Position numbers and translations under genes: made by a program. This document shows, piece by piece, positions 49,473 to 57,551 of a stretch of 64,000 nucleotides of DNA (its first letter is position 1; each line of letters starts with the position of its first letter). The stretch comes from Secundilactobacillus odoratitofui DSM 19909 = JCM 15043 (GTDB taxonomy: Bacteria > Bacillota > Bacilli > Lactobacillales > Lactobacillaceae): contig NZ_AZEE01000027.1 in the NCBI RefSeq assembly GCF_001434895.1, positions 307,360 through 371,359 of the forward strand. The letters are read 5' to 3'. The notes under the pieces were generated by a model. It saw only the letters and a program-made list of their open reading frames with translations. It searched no databases and had not been told where the DNA came from.

Positions 49473-49767
49473 TGTACTTAACGTACAACTCCAAACAAGC
49501 AAAACAACGTTTCATATTCTATTCTCCCAAATAGATGACACAAAGAATTGTTTTCTCCCCTAAGAAGACAACCCCGGTCATCGCTCCCCCTAATAGCGAT
49601 GATCACAATCCAAATGTTGTGGGCGACCTCCCAATCGTCTGCAACGCCCCTAAAATTCTTCTTCCTATTCTCCCAAATAGATGAAGAGACAGATTGCGCG
49701 CAGTCTCCCAGCTGCCACAACGTATATATTAAAAACCAGCAGTTCTCCCAAACTGCTGGTTTTTTGT
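49473..49767 (+). ncRNA. Hairpin-array RNA 1 (csRNA-like, anti-SD loops)
   Basis: The predicted transcript starts with a small TTGTAC/GTACAA hairpin and then holds at least seven hairpins with unrelated stems but shared C-rich loops. The stems are CTATT (49519), TTGTTTTCT (49548, loop CCCCTA), TCATCGCT (49578, loop CCCCCTAAT), GTTGTGGGCGA (49616, loop CCTCCCAA), CTATT again (49665, loop CTCCCA), GCAG (about 49700, loop TCTCCCAG) and a terminator stem AACCAGCAGTT (49733, loop CTCCCA) with a T-run. The loops are complementary to Shine-Dalgarno GGGAG, as in S. pneumoniae csRNAs. No reading frame is present. The precise ends are estimates. Confidence 0.7.
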
Positions 49768-49788
49768 TGGCTTATCAAGGTGAATCTA

Positions 49789-50190
49789 TTAGTCCTGGTT
49801 TGGCTGAATATAGCGATATTCCTGCGTCAGTCCACCATAACCCCACGCCTCTGAGGCAACATCTTGTAGCACCACGTAACTTGTCTTTGCAAGGTCACCG
49901 TATAATTTAGCCATAAAATCAAAAACAGCTTTAACAAAGGTCGCCTTCTCATCACGGGTATTAGTCGCTTCCGTAATTTTAATCTCGGTGAAAAAACCGG
50001 TTTGATGCGTTTCGGTCAACGATTGACCACCAATAAACCAGTCATCAGGTGACGTGAACTTAACGTCAACCGCGGCGACATCAGCAGCCTTGCCAAGCTT
50101 AGTAACCGCTAAATCGGTCAACCCCTTGGCAATTTGCTGGGTACTAATATCCTTTTGTGCAGTGGCAACTCTAACTCTTAAATATGGCAT
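49789..50190 (-). CDS. Tautomerase-superfamily protein
   Basis: A 133-residue protein of the 4-oxalocrotonate tautomerase/MIF fold. The N-terminal Met is followed by Pro2 (MPYLRVRV), the catalytic base after Met removal. Two beta-alpha-beta units are suggested by ISTQQIAKGLTDLAVTKLG and EKATFVKAVFDFMAKLYG. The length fits a fused two-unit form. GAGGAAC lies before the ATG. The substrate is unknown; related enzymes isomerise 2-oxo acids or dehalogenate. Confidence 0.78.
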   Translation of the reverse strand: MPYLRVRVATAQKDISTQQIAKGLTDLAVTKLGKAADVAAVDVKFTSPDDWFIGGQSLTETHQTGFFTEIKITEATNTRDEKATFVKAVFDFMAKLYGDLAKTSYVVLQDVASEAWGYGGLTQEYRYIQPNQD

Positions 50191-50303
50191 TGTCAGTTCC
50201 TCTTTTCCTATTCAATACCCTGAGCATACCGACCTACATTGACATCGCCAATTACCAGTTTATGATAGGGGTATCACAAATAACGATAAGGAGGACTCAA
50301 TCG

Positions 50304-51053
50304 ATGCAGCTCAATGACTTAGAAATTTTCTGTCAGCTCTATCAACTGCGGTCAATCAACCAAGTGGCCCAAGCCCTTGGCTACGCGCAATCCAACGTTT
50401 CAGCCCGCTTACAACAACTAGAACGCAAATTTGACACCCAATTATTTAACCGCACTCACCAAGGCATTACACCAACAGAAAACGGCCAATTATTCTACGA
50501 GTATGCCACTGATGTCTTAACGAAAACTAGCCGTTTACAAGAACAGCTCCATCCGCACCACACTGATGGCACCACCGCTATTTCAGAATTACTATTCAAC
50601 TATTTCACCACCGAAACGCACGCCATCGATCTTAATACGCACCAATACCAGATTATGAGTTCCAGTGACATTATGGCGTTAGATGAGCCTAAGGTCGATC
50701 GGGTGATCACCTACGCACAATTCAGCAACCCGTCGTTTAAGGAAATTGACCGCCAGCACTTCGCCGCTACTTTTCTAGCAAGTAGCCAGACTACTGATCA
50801 GTTACCTTACATCGTCAATAGCGATCACCACTGCCCCTTCCGCGCCCGAACGCTAAGATTTCTGCACGGTGATTTCAGCAACGTCCAAGAAATCAATTCG
50901 TGGGAAAGTATCATTAATTTAGTTGCTCACGGCCAAGGTATCGCACTGTTGCCAAGTTATTTAGCGAAACAGCGTCACTTAACAAGTGTGTGGCCAAAGC
51001 GGCACTATCAAGTCCCATATGCGACTTATCAACGTGACAAGCTGCCACGCTAA
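50304..51053 (+). CDS. LysR-family regulator, short form
   Basis: A 249-residue protein, shorter than the usual 290-300. The HTH is clear (FCQLYQLRSINQVAQALGYA, then QSNVSARLQQLERKFDTQLF). The effector part is reduced; GQGIALLPSYLAKQR marks its C-terminal lobe. AAGGAGG lies about 10 bases before the ATG at 50304. It is divergent from the tautomerase gene by 113 bases and is the likely regulator of it. Confidence 0.85.
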   Translation: MQLNDLEIFCQLYQLRSINQVAQALGYAQSNVSARLQQLERKFDTQLFNRTHQGITPTENGQLFYEYATDVLTKTSRLQEQLHPHHTDGTTAISELLFNYFTTETHAIDLNTHQYQIMSSSDIMALDEPKVDRVITYAQFSNPSFKEIDRQHFAATFLASSQTTDQLPYIVNSDHHCPFRARTLRFLHGDFSNVQEINSWESIINLVAHGQGIALLPSYLAKQRHLTSVWPKRHYQVPYATYQRDKLPR

Positions 51054-51193
51054 CCGTTGCCCTGGCTACACCAAAATTTAATAATTTTCGGTATCCTAGC
51101 AAAATAGGCATCCACCGCCCCACGTCTTGTAAACCCACTTGTTCGCTCTGAGGATTGGGGCTATAGTATGGTCAATTCTAGGGAGGACTCATC

Positions 51194-52024
51194 ATGAAAA
51201 AAACGATTGCACTTACACTCACCTTACTCGCAGGTGGCGGTTTATTTGGCCTTGCGGGTACTCAAACAACAGCTCACGCTAGCTCATACGTCCGTTACTA
51301 TCAAAACATCAAAAACCAAACTGCTACGGTTTCGAACCGCAATGCGCCTGTTTACACCACTGGATCATTGAGGCATCGCGCTGGTACGATGAAAAACTAT
51401 GGGACGCAAGTTGAACAATACTACGCCGCGCATGTTCGCAAGCAAAACGGTAAGGCTTCAATCTACTATAAGTTCCGGATCGGTAAAAAAACTGGTTGGG
51501 TGTGGCACGGTTACTTGAAACCCGTCTCGACTACCAGCAATACGGCAACGAATGGGACAACACCGACAACAGCCTCCACGAACAATTCGACCACAGTTGA
51601 AAACACAGATTGGCGTAAAACCTCTGCCAGTGGCACCTTCTCCGCCTCAGCAACCTTGATGCAGTTATTCCCGAAAACCATTTATAGTTCAACACTATTT
51701 CAACTCGCCAATGGCTACATCAATATTGACGACGGCTCAGACAGAACTAATTATTTTGATTGGCACCAGACTGAGCTTAATCAAGCATTCGGTAACGGCA
51801 GCACTGTAACGCCGACCTTAATTGACGTTCACATTCCAGATCAAGAGCCATTCACCAAAGCCGCAATTGACGCTGGCCTAACTAAAGCTGGGTATGATGC
51901 CACCGCCCGTGCTAAGTTTGCGGGGTGGTACATCGGTGGCTTTATTGAACCAAATGCGTATGCTGATGAAGGCGCCAGCGGTGGTGATATCGAAGTCGTT
52001 TTGGTACCAGCAACGGTTCAGTAA
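51194..52024 (+). CDS. Secreted protein with SH3-like wall module
   Basis: A 276-residue exported protein. The signal peptide ends AHA near residue 30. Residues 33-115 are an SH3-like module (VRYYQNIKNQTATV through GKKTGWVWHGYLKPVS), closely similar to the N-terminus of the CAP protein at 8849. A Thr/Asn-rich linker (115-142) leads to a C-terminal domain of about 130 residues without a known family, rich in Asp and aromatic residues. TAGGGAGG lies 8 bases before the ATG. Confidence 0.75.
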   Translation: MKKTIALTLTLLAGGGLFGLAGTQTTAHASSYVRYYQNIKNQTATVSNRNAPVYTTGSLRHRAGTMKNYGTQVEQYYAAHVRKQNGKASIYYKFRIGKKTGWVWHGYLKPVSTTSNTATNGTTPTTASTNNSTTVENTDWRKTSASGTFSASATLMQLFPKTIYSSTLFQLANGYINIDDGSDRTNYFDWHQTELNQAFGNGSTVTPTLIDVHIPDQEPFTKAAIDAGLTKAGYDATARAKFAGWYIGGFIEPNAYADEGASGGDIEVVLVPATVQ

Positions 52025-52099
52025 TTTTTCAACATAATCAAGGTAACTAAGTTTGTGGTCAGGTCACAAACTACCAAATATAAACAAATACCACTACAT

Positions 52100-52325
52100 C
52101 AGCCGTAGTGCCAGAAGCAGACGGGGGTGTGGGTGGTTGCAGTGATAAATGATGTTAAGGCGAAGTAATGCAAGAAGTGATCTACTTCTTGTGTTGCTTC
52201 GCCTTAACATCATTGGACGAATTTAAGACTTGCGGTTTTTGCGAGGCTCAAATCCGAGGTGGAAAACGCGATAGCGGTTGAAGCCGGTCCCACAGCAACC
52301 ACCCACATCCCCGTCTGCTGGCGGC
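52100..52325 (-). repeat. Structured repeat family 2, copy F3
   Basis: Outer 22-base arms (52119-52140 and 52295-52316, one wobble) enclose, on the minus strand, GCTGTGGGACCGG, CCACCTCG, a second stem GGATTTGAG/CTTAAATTC (with wobbles), CGTCCA, a third stem of more than 25 bp (AATGATGTTAAGGCGAAG core) and TCACTGC. Motif order and flanks match copies F1 and F2. Confidence 0.75.
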
Positions 52326-52405
52326 CGAAGGCGGCAGTCAACACTGCGGTTGCTATATTTCGTAAAGTAGTGGATCAAAGCAGCAGATTGCAAATAATTT
52401 CGCAC

Positions 52406-52460
52406 TTTAAGTTCCACTTAAGCTACCATTAAGTCTCACTTAAGCCAGGCCAGTTATAGT
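52406..52460 (+). promoter_or_regulatory. Promoter of hairpin RNA 2 with four-part CiaR-type repeat
   Basis: Four half-sites in exact 11-base register: TTTAAG (52406), CTTAAG (52417), ATTAAG (52428) and CTTAAG (52439), then 10 bases to a TATAGT -10 box (52455-52460). The same 10-base offset is seen at 49434-49466. Confidence 0.65.
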
Positions 52461-52466
52461 AATACA

Positions 52467-53000
52467 TGTACTAAAGGTACAACACGTTAACATCTCTCAA
52501 AACGAAAGGAAGTCTGCTCATGAAAAAAATGATTGCTGTCATTCCTGCTTTAGTTACGGTGGCGACCCTCGGGTACGTGACCTATCGAAGTCGAAGAACA
52601 AGTTAACCGGAGGCGACAAACTTAAATAGATAACTTAACAACTTAACATTAACATCCTTCCCCTAGGATAACCCACACAAACGAACAACGTTTTCACTCT
52701 TGATTCTCCCTAACAAACGATAATACACAACCATAGTTGTCCTCCCAAACAACCATGATTAAAACGGTCACCATATCCTCCCAAGTATGGCGCGCCCATA
52801 TCCAACCGCGACTGAGTCACCTCAACCTGATCCAGTCACACAACAACTTTCTTCCTATTCTCCCAAATAGAACGAAATACCCCAAACAATTGACGTCCTC
52901 CCAAGCGTCGATTACAAACCAAATTTCTTTTCTATCCCCCTAAAATAGAAAAACGCAACAACGCCTGACATCCTCCCAAATGTCAGGCGTTGTTGCGTTA
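52467..53000 (+). ncRNA. Hairpin-array RNA 2 (csRNA-like, anti-SD loops) with embedded peptide gene
   Basis: The predicted transcript opens with a TGTAC/GTACA hairpin, carries a 28-codon gene (52520-52606) and then an array of hairpins. The stems are ATCCT (52654, loop TCCCCT), CATAGTTGT (52732, loop CCTCCCAA), CCATAT (52771, loop CCTCCCAA), CTATT (52855, loop CTCCCA), AATTGACGT (52888, loop CCTCCCAA), TTTTCTAT (52928, loop CCCCCTAAA) and a perfect 20-bp final stem (52952-52971 with 52980-52999, loop CCTCCCAA). Stem sequences are unrelated, loops are conserved. The last stem probably ends the RNA, although no T-run follows. Ends are estimates. Confidence 0.7.
52520..52606 (+). CDS. 28-residue membrane peptide inside hairpin RNA 2
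   Basis: The frame MKKMIAVIPALVTVATLGYV... has one hydrophobic helix (residues 4-22) and a basic tail (YRSRRTS). AAAGGAAG lies about 8 bases before the ATG. Its size and charge pattern resemble type I toxin peptides or small regulatory membrane proteins. It lies between the promoter and the hairpins, so the RNA would be both messenger and regulator. No counterpart occurs in hairpin RNA 1. Confidence 0.6.
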   Translation: MKKMIAVIPALVTVATLGYVTYRSRRTS

Positions 53001-53035
53001 TAATGAGAGGTATGAATATCAAGGGAGTTGGTACT

Positions 53036-53467
53036 ATGCGAGTCCATACTGGATCAGAAACTTGGCAACACGCGGCCGCTTTATACATCCGCCTCAACGT
53101 CTTTGTCCTTGAACGCGGCATCGCGATTGAAGATGAGTTCGACGATAACGATGAACCAGACCGGGTTTACACCGTCGTTTATAGTGATGATGGTCAACCA
53201 GCTGCGACTGGTCGGTTTCAAACCATCGACGACCAAACCATGCGACCGGGTCGAATTGCGACACTAAAGGCGTTCCGGGGTCAACATCTTGGCGCTCAGG
53301 TTATTGTTGAACTTGAGACCTATGGTAAAGCACACGGCTATACGAAGTCACTCATTCATAGTGAACTCACAGCCCAGGGCTTCTACGAACGACAGGGCTA
53401 TCACGTCGTCTCAGACATCTATGAAGAAGATGGCGTCCCTTGTGTCAACGTCGCTAAGGACCTCTAA
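53036..53467 (+). CDS. GNAT-family acetyltransferase
   Basis: A 143-residue GNAT protein of the ElaA/YitI type: RLNVFVLERGIAIEDEFDDND near the N-terminus, then AATGRFQTIDDQ, the acetyl-CoA loop RGQHLGAQVIVELE and a final EERQGYHV-like segment (FYERQGYHVVSDIYEEDGV). GGGAG lies 9 bases before the ATG at 53036; an extension to 53003 has no good site. It follows directly after the terminal hairpin of RNA 2. Confidence 0.82.
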   Translation: MRVHTGSETWQHAAALYIRLNVFVLERGIAIEDEFDDNDEPDRVYTVVYSDDGQPAATGRFQTIDDQTMRPGRIATLKAFRGQHLGAQVIVELETYGKAHGYTKSLIHSELTAQGFYERQGYHVVSDIYEEDGVPCVNVAKDL

Positions 53468-53479
53468 CACAATACAATT

Positions 53480-53532
53480 CAAAAATGCACCGCAATCGCC
53501 CAATTTGATGTCGATTGCGGTGCATTTTTGAA
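53480..53532. terminator. Bidirectional terminator
   Basis: A perfect 19-bp stem (arm CAAAAATGCACCGCAATCG) with A-runs and T-runs separates convergent genes. Confidence 0.9.
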
Positions 53533-53538
53533 GCAACA

Positions 53539-54504
53539 CTATTTGAACGAAATCACGTTTTGCGGTTCGCCCGCCAAATACGCGTTAACATTTTCAACCG
53601 TCATCGCCAATAAGCGACTTCGCGTCTCATACGGTGCCCACGCAATGTGCGGCGTGATGAAACAATTTTTCGCCTGCAACAACGGATTGTCGGGACTGAT
53701 TGGTTCTTTTTGAACGACATCCGTGGCGTAAGCATAAACTTTATCAGCGTTTAACGCCTGAGTTATCGCGACTTCATCCACCAATTTACCACGGGCAGTG
53801 TTCAAGATGATCACGCCAGCTTTCATTTTGGCGATTGCATCATGGTCGATCAACTGAATTGTCGCTGGTGTTTGAATGACATGCAGACTAATGACGTCTG
53901 ATTGAGCAAGCAATTCATCAAATGAAACTTGTCGTGCCCACGCTTCAGCGGGTTGCTTAGGTCGATGGTTATAGTAGATCACGTTCATTGAAAATGCATG
54001 GCCAATTTCAGCCACTTTCTGAGCTATTCGACCGTAACCAATCAGCCCCAAAGTTTTGCCCTTTAATTCCAACAGTGATTGGTTCCAAAAGGTAAAATCA
54101 GGTGCCTGCGACCACTTATCCTCGTGAACAAGTCGATTATGCAAGCCAACTTGACCAGTGACTTCTAACAATAACGAAAATGTGAATTGCGCAACCGCAT
54201 CACTGGCATACGTGGGAATATTAGTCACCGTAATCTGGTTGCGATGGGCACTTTGAACATCAACCACATCGTAGCCGGTGCCCATAATGCCAATGTACCT
54301 TAACCGTGGTGCGTGACGAATCACGTCATCATTTAACGGCGTTTTATGGGTAATCACAATCTCAGCGCTACTGATTCGGTTGATGATTTCATCCTGATCA
54401 TCAACTGCTGTTCGATCGTATAACGTGCAATCACCTAGCTGTTTTAAACCATCCCAATTTAAATCCTTGTTCAGTTCATATCCGTCTAATAACACAATTT
54501 TCAT
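53539..54504 (-). CDS. D-2-hydroxyacid dehydrogenase (glycerate dehydrogenase-like)
   Basis: A 321-residue NAD-dependent enzyme. It shows the Rossmann loop LGLIGYGRIAQKVAEIG and a catalytic triad Arg (NTARGKLVDE), Glu (VVQKEPISPDNPL) and His (FITPHIAWAPYE). It is nearest to HprA/glycerate dehydrogenase-type enzymes and should reduce a 2-oxo acid such as hydroxypyruvate or a branched 2-oxo acid. It lies downstream of an amino-acid permease in the same direction, 35 bases apart, and may share its T-box-controlled transcript. Confidence 0.85.
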   Translation of the reverse strand: MKIVLLDGYELNKDLNWDGLKQLGDCTLYDRTAVDDQDEIINRISSAEIVITHKTPLNDDVIRHAPRLRYIGIMGTGYDVVDVQSAHRNQITVTNIPTYASDAVAQFTFSLLLEVTGQVGLHNRLVHEDKWSQAPDFTFWNQSLLELKGKTLGLIGYGRIAQKVAEIGHAFSMNVIYYNHRPKQPAEAWARQVSFDELLAQSDVISLHVIQTPATIQLIDHDAIAKMKAGVIILNTARGKLVDEVAITQALNADKVYAYATDVVQKEPISPDNPLLQAKNCFITPHIAWAPYETRSRLLAMTVENVNAYLAGEPQNVISFK

Positions 54505-54538
54505 GATTTAGCTTCTTTCAACAGCCTTGTTTATTCTT

Positions 54539-55909
54539 TTACTTGTTTTGTGGTACTTGCGTCGTTTGTGGCCGGTAAACAACCTGGTAAACCACTAGCA
54601 TCACCACAAACACCACCAGTGAAATAATCATCGACACCCGGGTTGAAGCATTCACTAGCAGGAACACCAGTACTGCGCAGAAGAAGATCAAGCTGATCCA
54701 ATCCGTAACTGGATACCCTGGCATCTTAAACGTAACTGCCCCTTCAGGATGCACTTGGCGGTATTTAATGTGGCACCAAAGCAAGACAATCCACACCAAC
54801 ACAAAGTTAATGGTTGAAACACCTGAGATCAACGTAAAGACGCTGGCAGGCATGAAATAATTCATAATCACAATGATAAATAAGACAAGGGTCGAGAAAT
54901 TCAATGAGTCACTCGGTACCCCACTTTTACTCAGCATCTGGAACCGTTTTGGCGCGTTGCCACCGGCACTCAGTGCGTGAAGTGTCCGACTAGTACTAAA
55001 TAAACAACTGTTGGTGGCTGATAAAGCGGCCGTTAACACCACGAAGTTTAAAATACCGGCAGCACCCGTGATGCCGATGCCTGAAAAGACTTGCACGAAC
55101 GGACTAGCCGTCGTGGTGATACCGTGCCAAGGGTAGACACTCATAATAGCAATCATTGATCCGACGTAAAACAACCCGATCCGAATTGGTAAACTGTTGA
55201 TGGCCTTAGGCAAGTTAGCCTGTGGATCATTTGTTTCACCGGCCGTTAGCCCAACCATTTCAATTCCAACGAAGGCGAAAACCACCATTTGAAATGACAT
55301 TAAGAAGCCATAACCACCAGTTGGGAAGAAGCCATCGTGACTGAACAGGTTACTGAATGACGCCGTCTGACCAGCAACCTTGGTGTGCATGATGGCTAAC
55401 GCAAACCCAACCACCACTAATACAATAATCGCCAATACTTTAATCATTGAAAACCACGATTCCATTTCACCAAAGGCCTTAACGTTTACCCGATTGGTGA
55501 AGTAGAGAAAGACTAAAATCACGAACGGTGCCACCCATTGTGGGATTGATGGAAACCAGAACTTAATGTAAATCCCGGTGGCGGTTAAGTCGGCCATAGC
55601 CAAACTGATCCAACAGAACCAATACATCCAGCCGGTCACAAATTCCATTCGGTCACCCAGGTACTGTTTCACAAAGTCCAAGAATGAATGCTTACTCGTG
55701 TCAGACAGTAATAGCTCACCGATGGCGCGCATCATGAAGAAACAGAACAGGCCAACAATCAAGTAGGCTAATATGATGGATGGTCCAGAAGTGTGAATGG
55801 CACTCCCTGACCCCAAGAACAGTCCCGTTCCAATGGCACCACCAATCGCAATCATTTGAATATGGCGGCTCTGTAACGATCTCGATAATTTTTTGTTGCT
55901 GTTTTCCAT
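54539..55909 (-). CDS. Amino-acid permease (APC superfamily), T-box regulated
   Basis: A 456-residue permease with twelve hydrophobic helices and the AAT-family start LQSRHIQMIAIGGAIGTGLF, then FVGIEMVGLTAGETNDPQ. AGGAG lies 6 bases before the ATG at 55909; a longer frame to 55933 enters the leader. The T-box leader upstream means expression rises when one tRNA is uncharged, so the transporter should import that amino acid; the specifier could not be resolved. The downstream dehydrogenase may be co-transcribed. Confidence 0.9.
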   Translation of the reverse strand: MENSNKKLSRSLQSRHIQMIAIGGAIGTGLFLGSGSAIHTSGPSIILAYLIVGLFCFFMMRAIGELLLSDTSKHSFLDFVKQYLGDRMEFVTGWMYWFCWISLAMADLTATGIYIKFWFPSIPQWVAPFVILVFLYFTNRVNVKAFGEMESWFSMIKVLAIIVLVVVGFALAIMHTKVAGQTASFSNLFSHDGFFPTGGYGFLMSFQMVVFAFVGIEMVGLTAGETNDPQANLPKAINSLPIRIGLFYVGSMIAIMSVYPWHGITTTASPFVQVFSGIGITGAAGILNFVVLTAALSATNSCLFSTSRTLHALSAGGNAPKRFQMLSKSGVPSDSLNFSTLVLFIIVIMNYFMPASVFTLISGVSTINFVLVWIVLLWCHIKYRQVHPEGAVTFKMPGYPVTDWISLIFFCAVLVFLLVNASTRVSMIISLVVFVVMLVVYQVVYRPQTTQVPQNK

Positions 55910-55931
55910 AACGTGCTCCTTTTCTAGACGC

Positions 55932-56120
55932 AAAACGGCGCCCCTCGGCAGACTACTCTAGTCTACCAAGGGGCGTCGTAACGCTGTTCCACCCAAGTTT
56001 CACAGTTCTTCTTGAACTGTCTTTAATCGCTGATAACGGTCGCGCAACCTTGTTTGTTTCTGCCATTTGCTTTCGGTGTCAGTTCTCAGCCAAGCCTGAC
56101 TCTCTGTTTGCTTAAGTATA
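55932..56120 (-). promoter_or_regulatory. T-box leader of the amino-acid permease
   Basis: The minus-strand leader carries a T-box core GGGTGGAACAGCG (55982-55994) and a terminator hairpin (55936-55978, arms GACGCCCC/GGGGCGCC with TTTT). Upstream are AGAGAG and a GTCAG/CTGAC stem-loop like a compact stem I. Pairing of uncharged tRNA to the T-box should block the terminator. The specifier codon is not certain (ACC and CAC are candidates after CTGA). Confidence 0.8.
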
Positions 56121-56130
56121 CTTGTTTCAC

Positions 56131-56158
56131 ATTGTACTTTAATATTTAGAAATTGCAA
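56131..56158 (-). promoter_or_regulatory. Promoter of T-box leader
   Basis: TTGCAA and TACAAT boxes on the minus strand are separated by 16 bases. Confidence 0.6.
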
Positions 56159-56462
56159 GCACCAAAAAACGAACTTTTTCGTGAAATCGTTTTAAAAAGT
56201 TGCTGTTTCGCGGTTTTAGTCGTTTAAAAATTAATTTTTAATTAGTTGTTATCAGCATATTTTTTCTGACCAGTCGTTTTCACAGTCATTTTAGCCGTTC
56301 CCGCTATGCGCCTAACCAATCTGTTAAGTAAAAACCGGTCGGTAAATCAACCGTCCAAAAATACAGTTAAGTCAAAATGTTACAAAAATTCAGCCATCAG
56401 ACTACAATACAAGTATGAAACGTTTGAATTAAACAGTTAATGCTACTGATGGAGGTATCCCA
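56159..56462. other. A/T-rich divergent region, no further feature
   Basis: No gene is present. Between the T-box promoter and the aldo-keto reductase start there is only A/T-rich sequence with short direct repeats. Confidence 0.4.
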
Positions 56463-57365
56463 ATGACAACACAAAATTCGCTCAATATTCCGACTTACGG
56501 CTTAGGCACCAACAAAGTTGGCGGTCACAACCTCTTCCCAAATCTGAAGGATGAAGATGGTTACGCCGTCGTTCGCCAAGCCCTTGATGCTGGCATTCAA
56601 TTGCTGGATACGGCCTACATGTATGGTAAAGGGCGTTCCGAAGAAATCATCGGCGACGTTTTACAAGACTACGACCGCTCAAAAGTGATGATTGCTACCA
56701 AAGCAGCGCAAGACCCAAACAACGGTTTAGCGCTCAACAATACGCCCGCTTTCTTAAAGGCCTCAGTTGATGCCGCCCTGACTAGACTTAAAACCGACTA
56801 CATTGACATCTTCTACATTCATTTCCCAGATGATCAGACACCTAAAAATGAAGCAGTTGCAGCCTTGAACGAGCTTAAACAGGCCGGCAAGATTCGCGCC
56901 ATTGGTCTGTCAAACTTCTCCTTGGACCAAATTAAAGCTGCGAACCAAGATGGTTTGGTCGACATTGTGGAAGATAATTATAGCTTAGTCCACCGTGACG
57001 TTGAAAAGACCATGTGGCCTTACTTAAAGGCCAACAACATTGGTTTTGTGCCCTACTTCCCACTTGCTTCTGGCTTGTTAACTGGTAAGTACACAGCAGC
57101 CGATGCAGCTAAATTTAACCAGTTTGACCAACCGGCATACACACAAATTATGTCAGCCTTAACTCGGGTTAAAGCTATCGCTGAGGGACACCACGCTACC
57201 GTTGCGCAAACGATTTTAGCCTGGTACATTAAGAACCCAATGATTACCACTGTGATTCCGGGTGCTCGAAACGCTGAACAAGTATTGGCCAATGCTAAAG
57301 CACGTGAAATTACCTTGACCGATGCCGAATATAATGAAATTGATCAATTATTTGGTGCTTTTTAA
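56463..57365 (+). CDS. Aldo-keto reductase
   Basis: A 300-residue reductase. It shows Asp and Tyr in LLDTAYMYGKG, Lys in IATKAAQ, His in FYIHFPDD and the cofactor-binding IPGARNAEQV. It is nearer to the YajO/IolS-like group than to the two reductases at 24.8-26.5 kb. GGAGG lies 7 bases before the ATG. The gene is monocistronic with a strong terminator. Confidence 0.88.
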   Translation: MTTQNSLNIPTYGLGTNKVGGHNLFPNLKDEDGYAVVRQALDAGIQLLDTAYMYGKGRSEEIIGDVLQDYDRSKVMIATKAAQDPNNGLALNNTPAFLKASVDAALTRLKTDYIDIFYIHFPDDQTPKNEAVAALNELKQAGKIRAIGLSNFSLDQIKAANQDGLVDIVEDNYSLVHRDVEKTMWPYLKANNIGFVPYFPLASGLLTGKYTAADAAKFNQFDQPAYTQIMSALTRVKAIAEGHHATVAQTILAWYIKNPMITTVIPGARNAEQVLANAKAREITLTDAEYNEIDQLFGAF

Positions 57366-57418
57366 GTATAGTCACGGTTTTTAGTCCCGTCAAAGACCAA
57401 ATTTTTACTCTACAAGCG

Positions 57419-57462
57419 AAAAGGTGTGAATTCTGACAACATCAGAATCCACACCTTTTTAA
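57419..57462. terminator. Bidirectional terminator
   Basis: An 18-bp stem with one mismatch (AAAAGGTGTGAATTCTGA arm) separates convergent genes. Confidence 0.9.
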
Positions 57463-57551
57463 TTTGCATCTCTGGCACTCAAACATTTTTCTAAACAAGT
57501 ATCGAAAGTAATTTGTATTTTAAATTCAAATATCCAATTCACTATTCTCAG

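Noticed and set aside
49519-52999. The repeated CTCCCAA blocks as a CRISPR array
   Set aside because: The repeats are short loop sequences flanked by self-complementary variable arms, not constant repeats with non-pairing spacers, and no cas gene is present.
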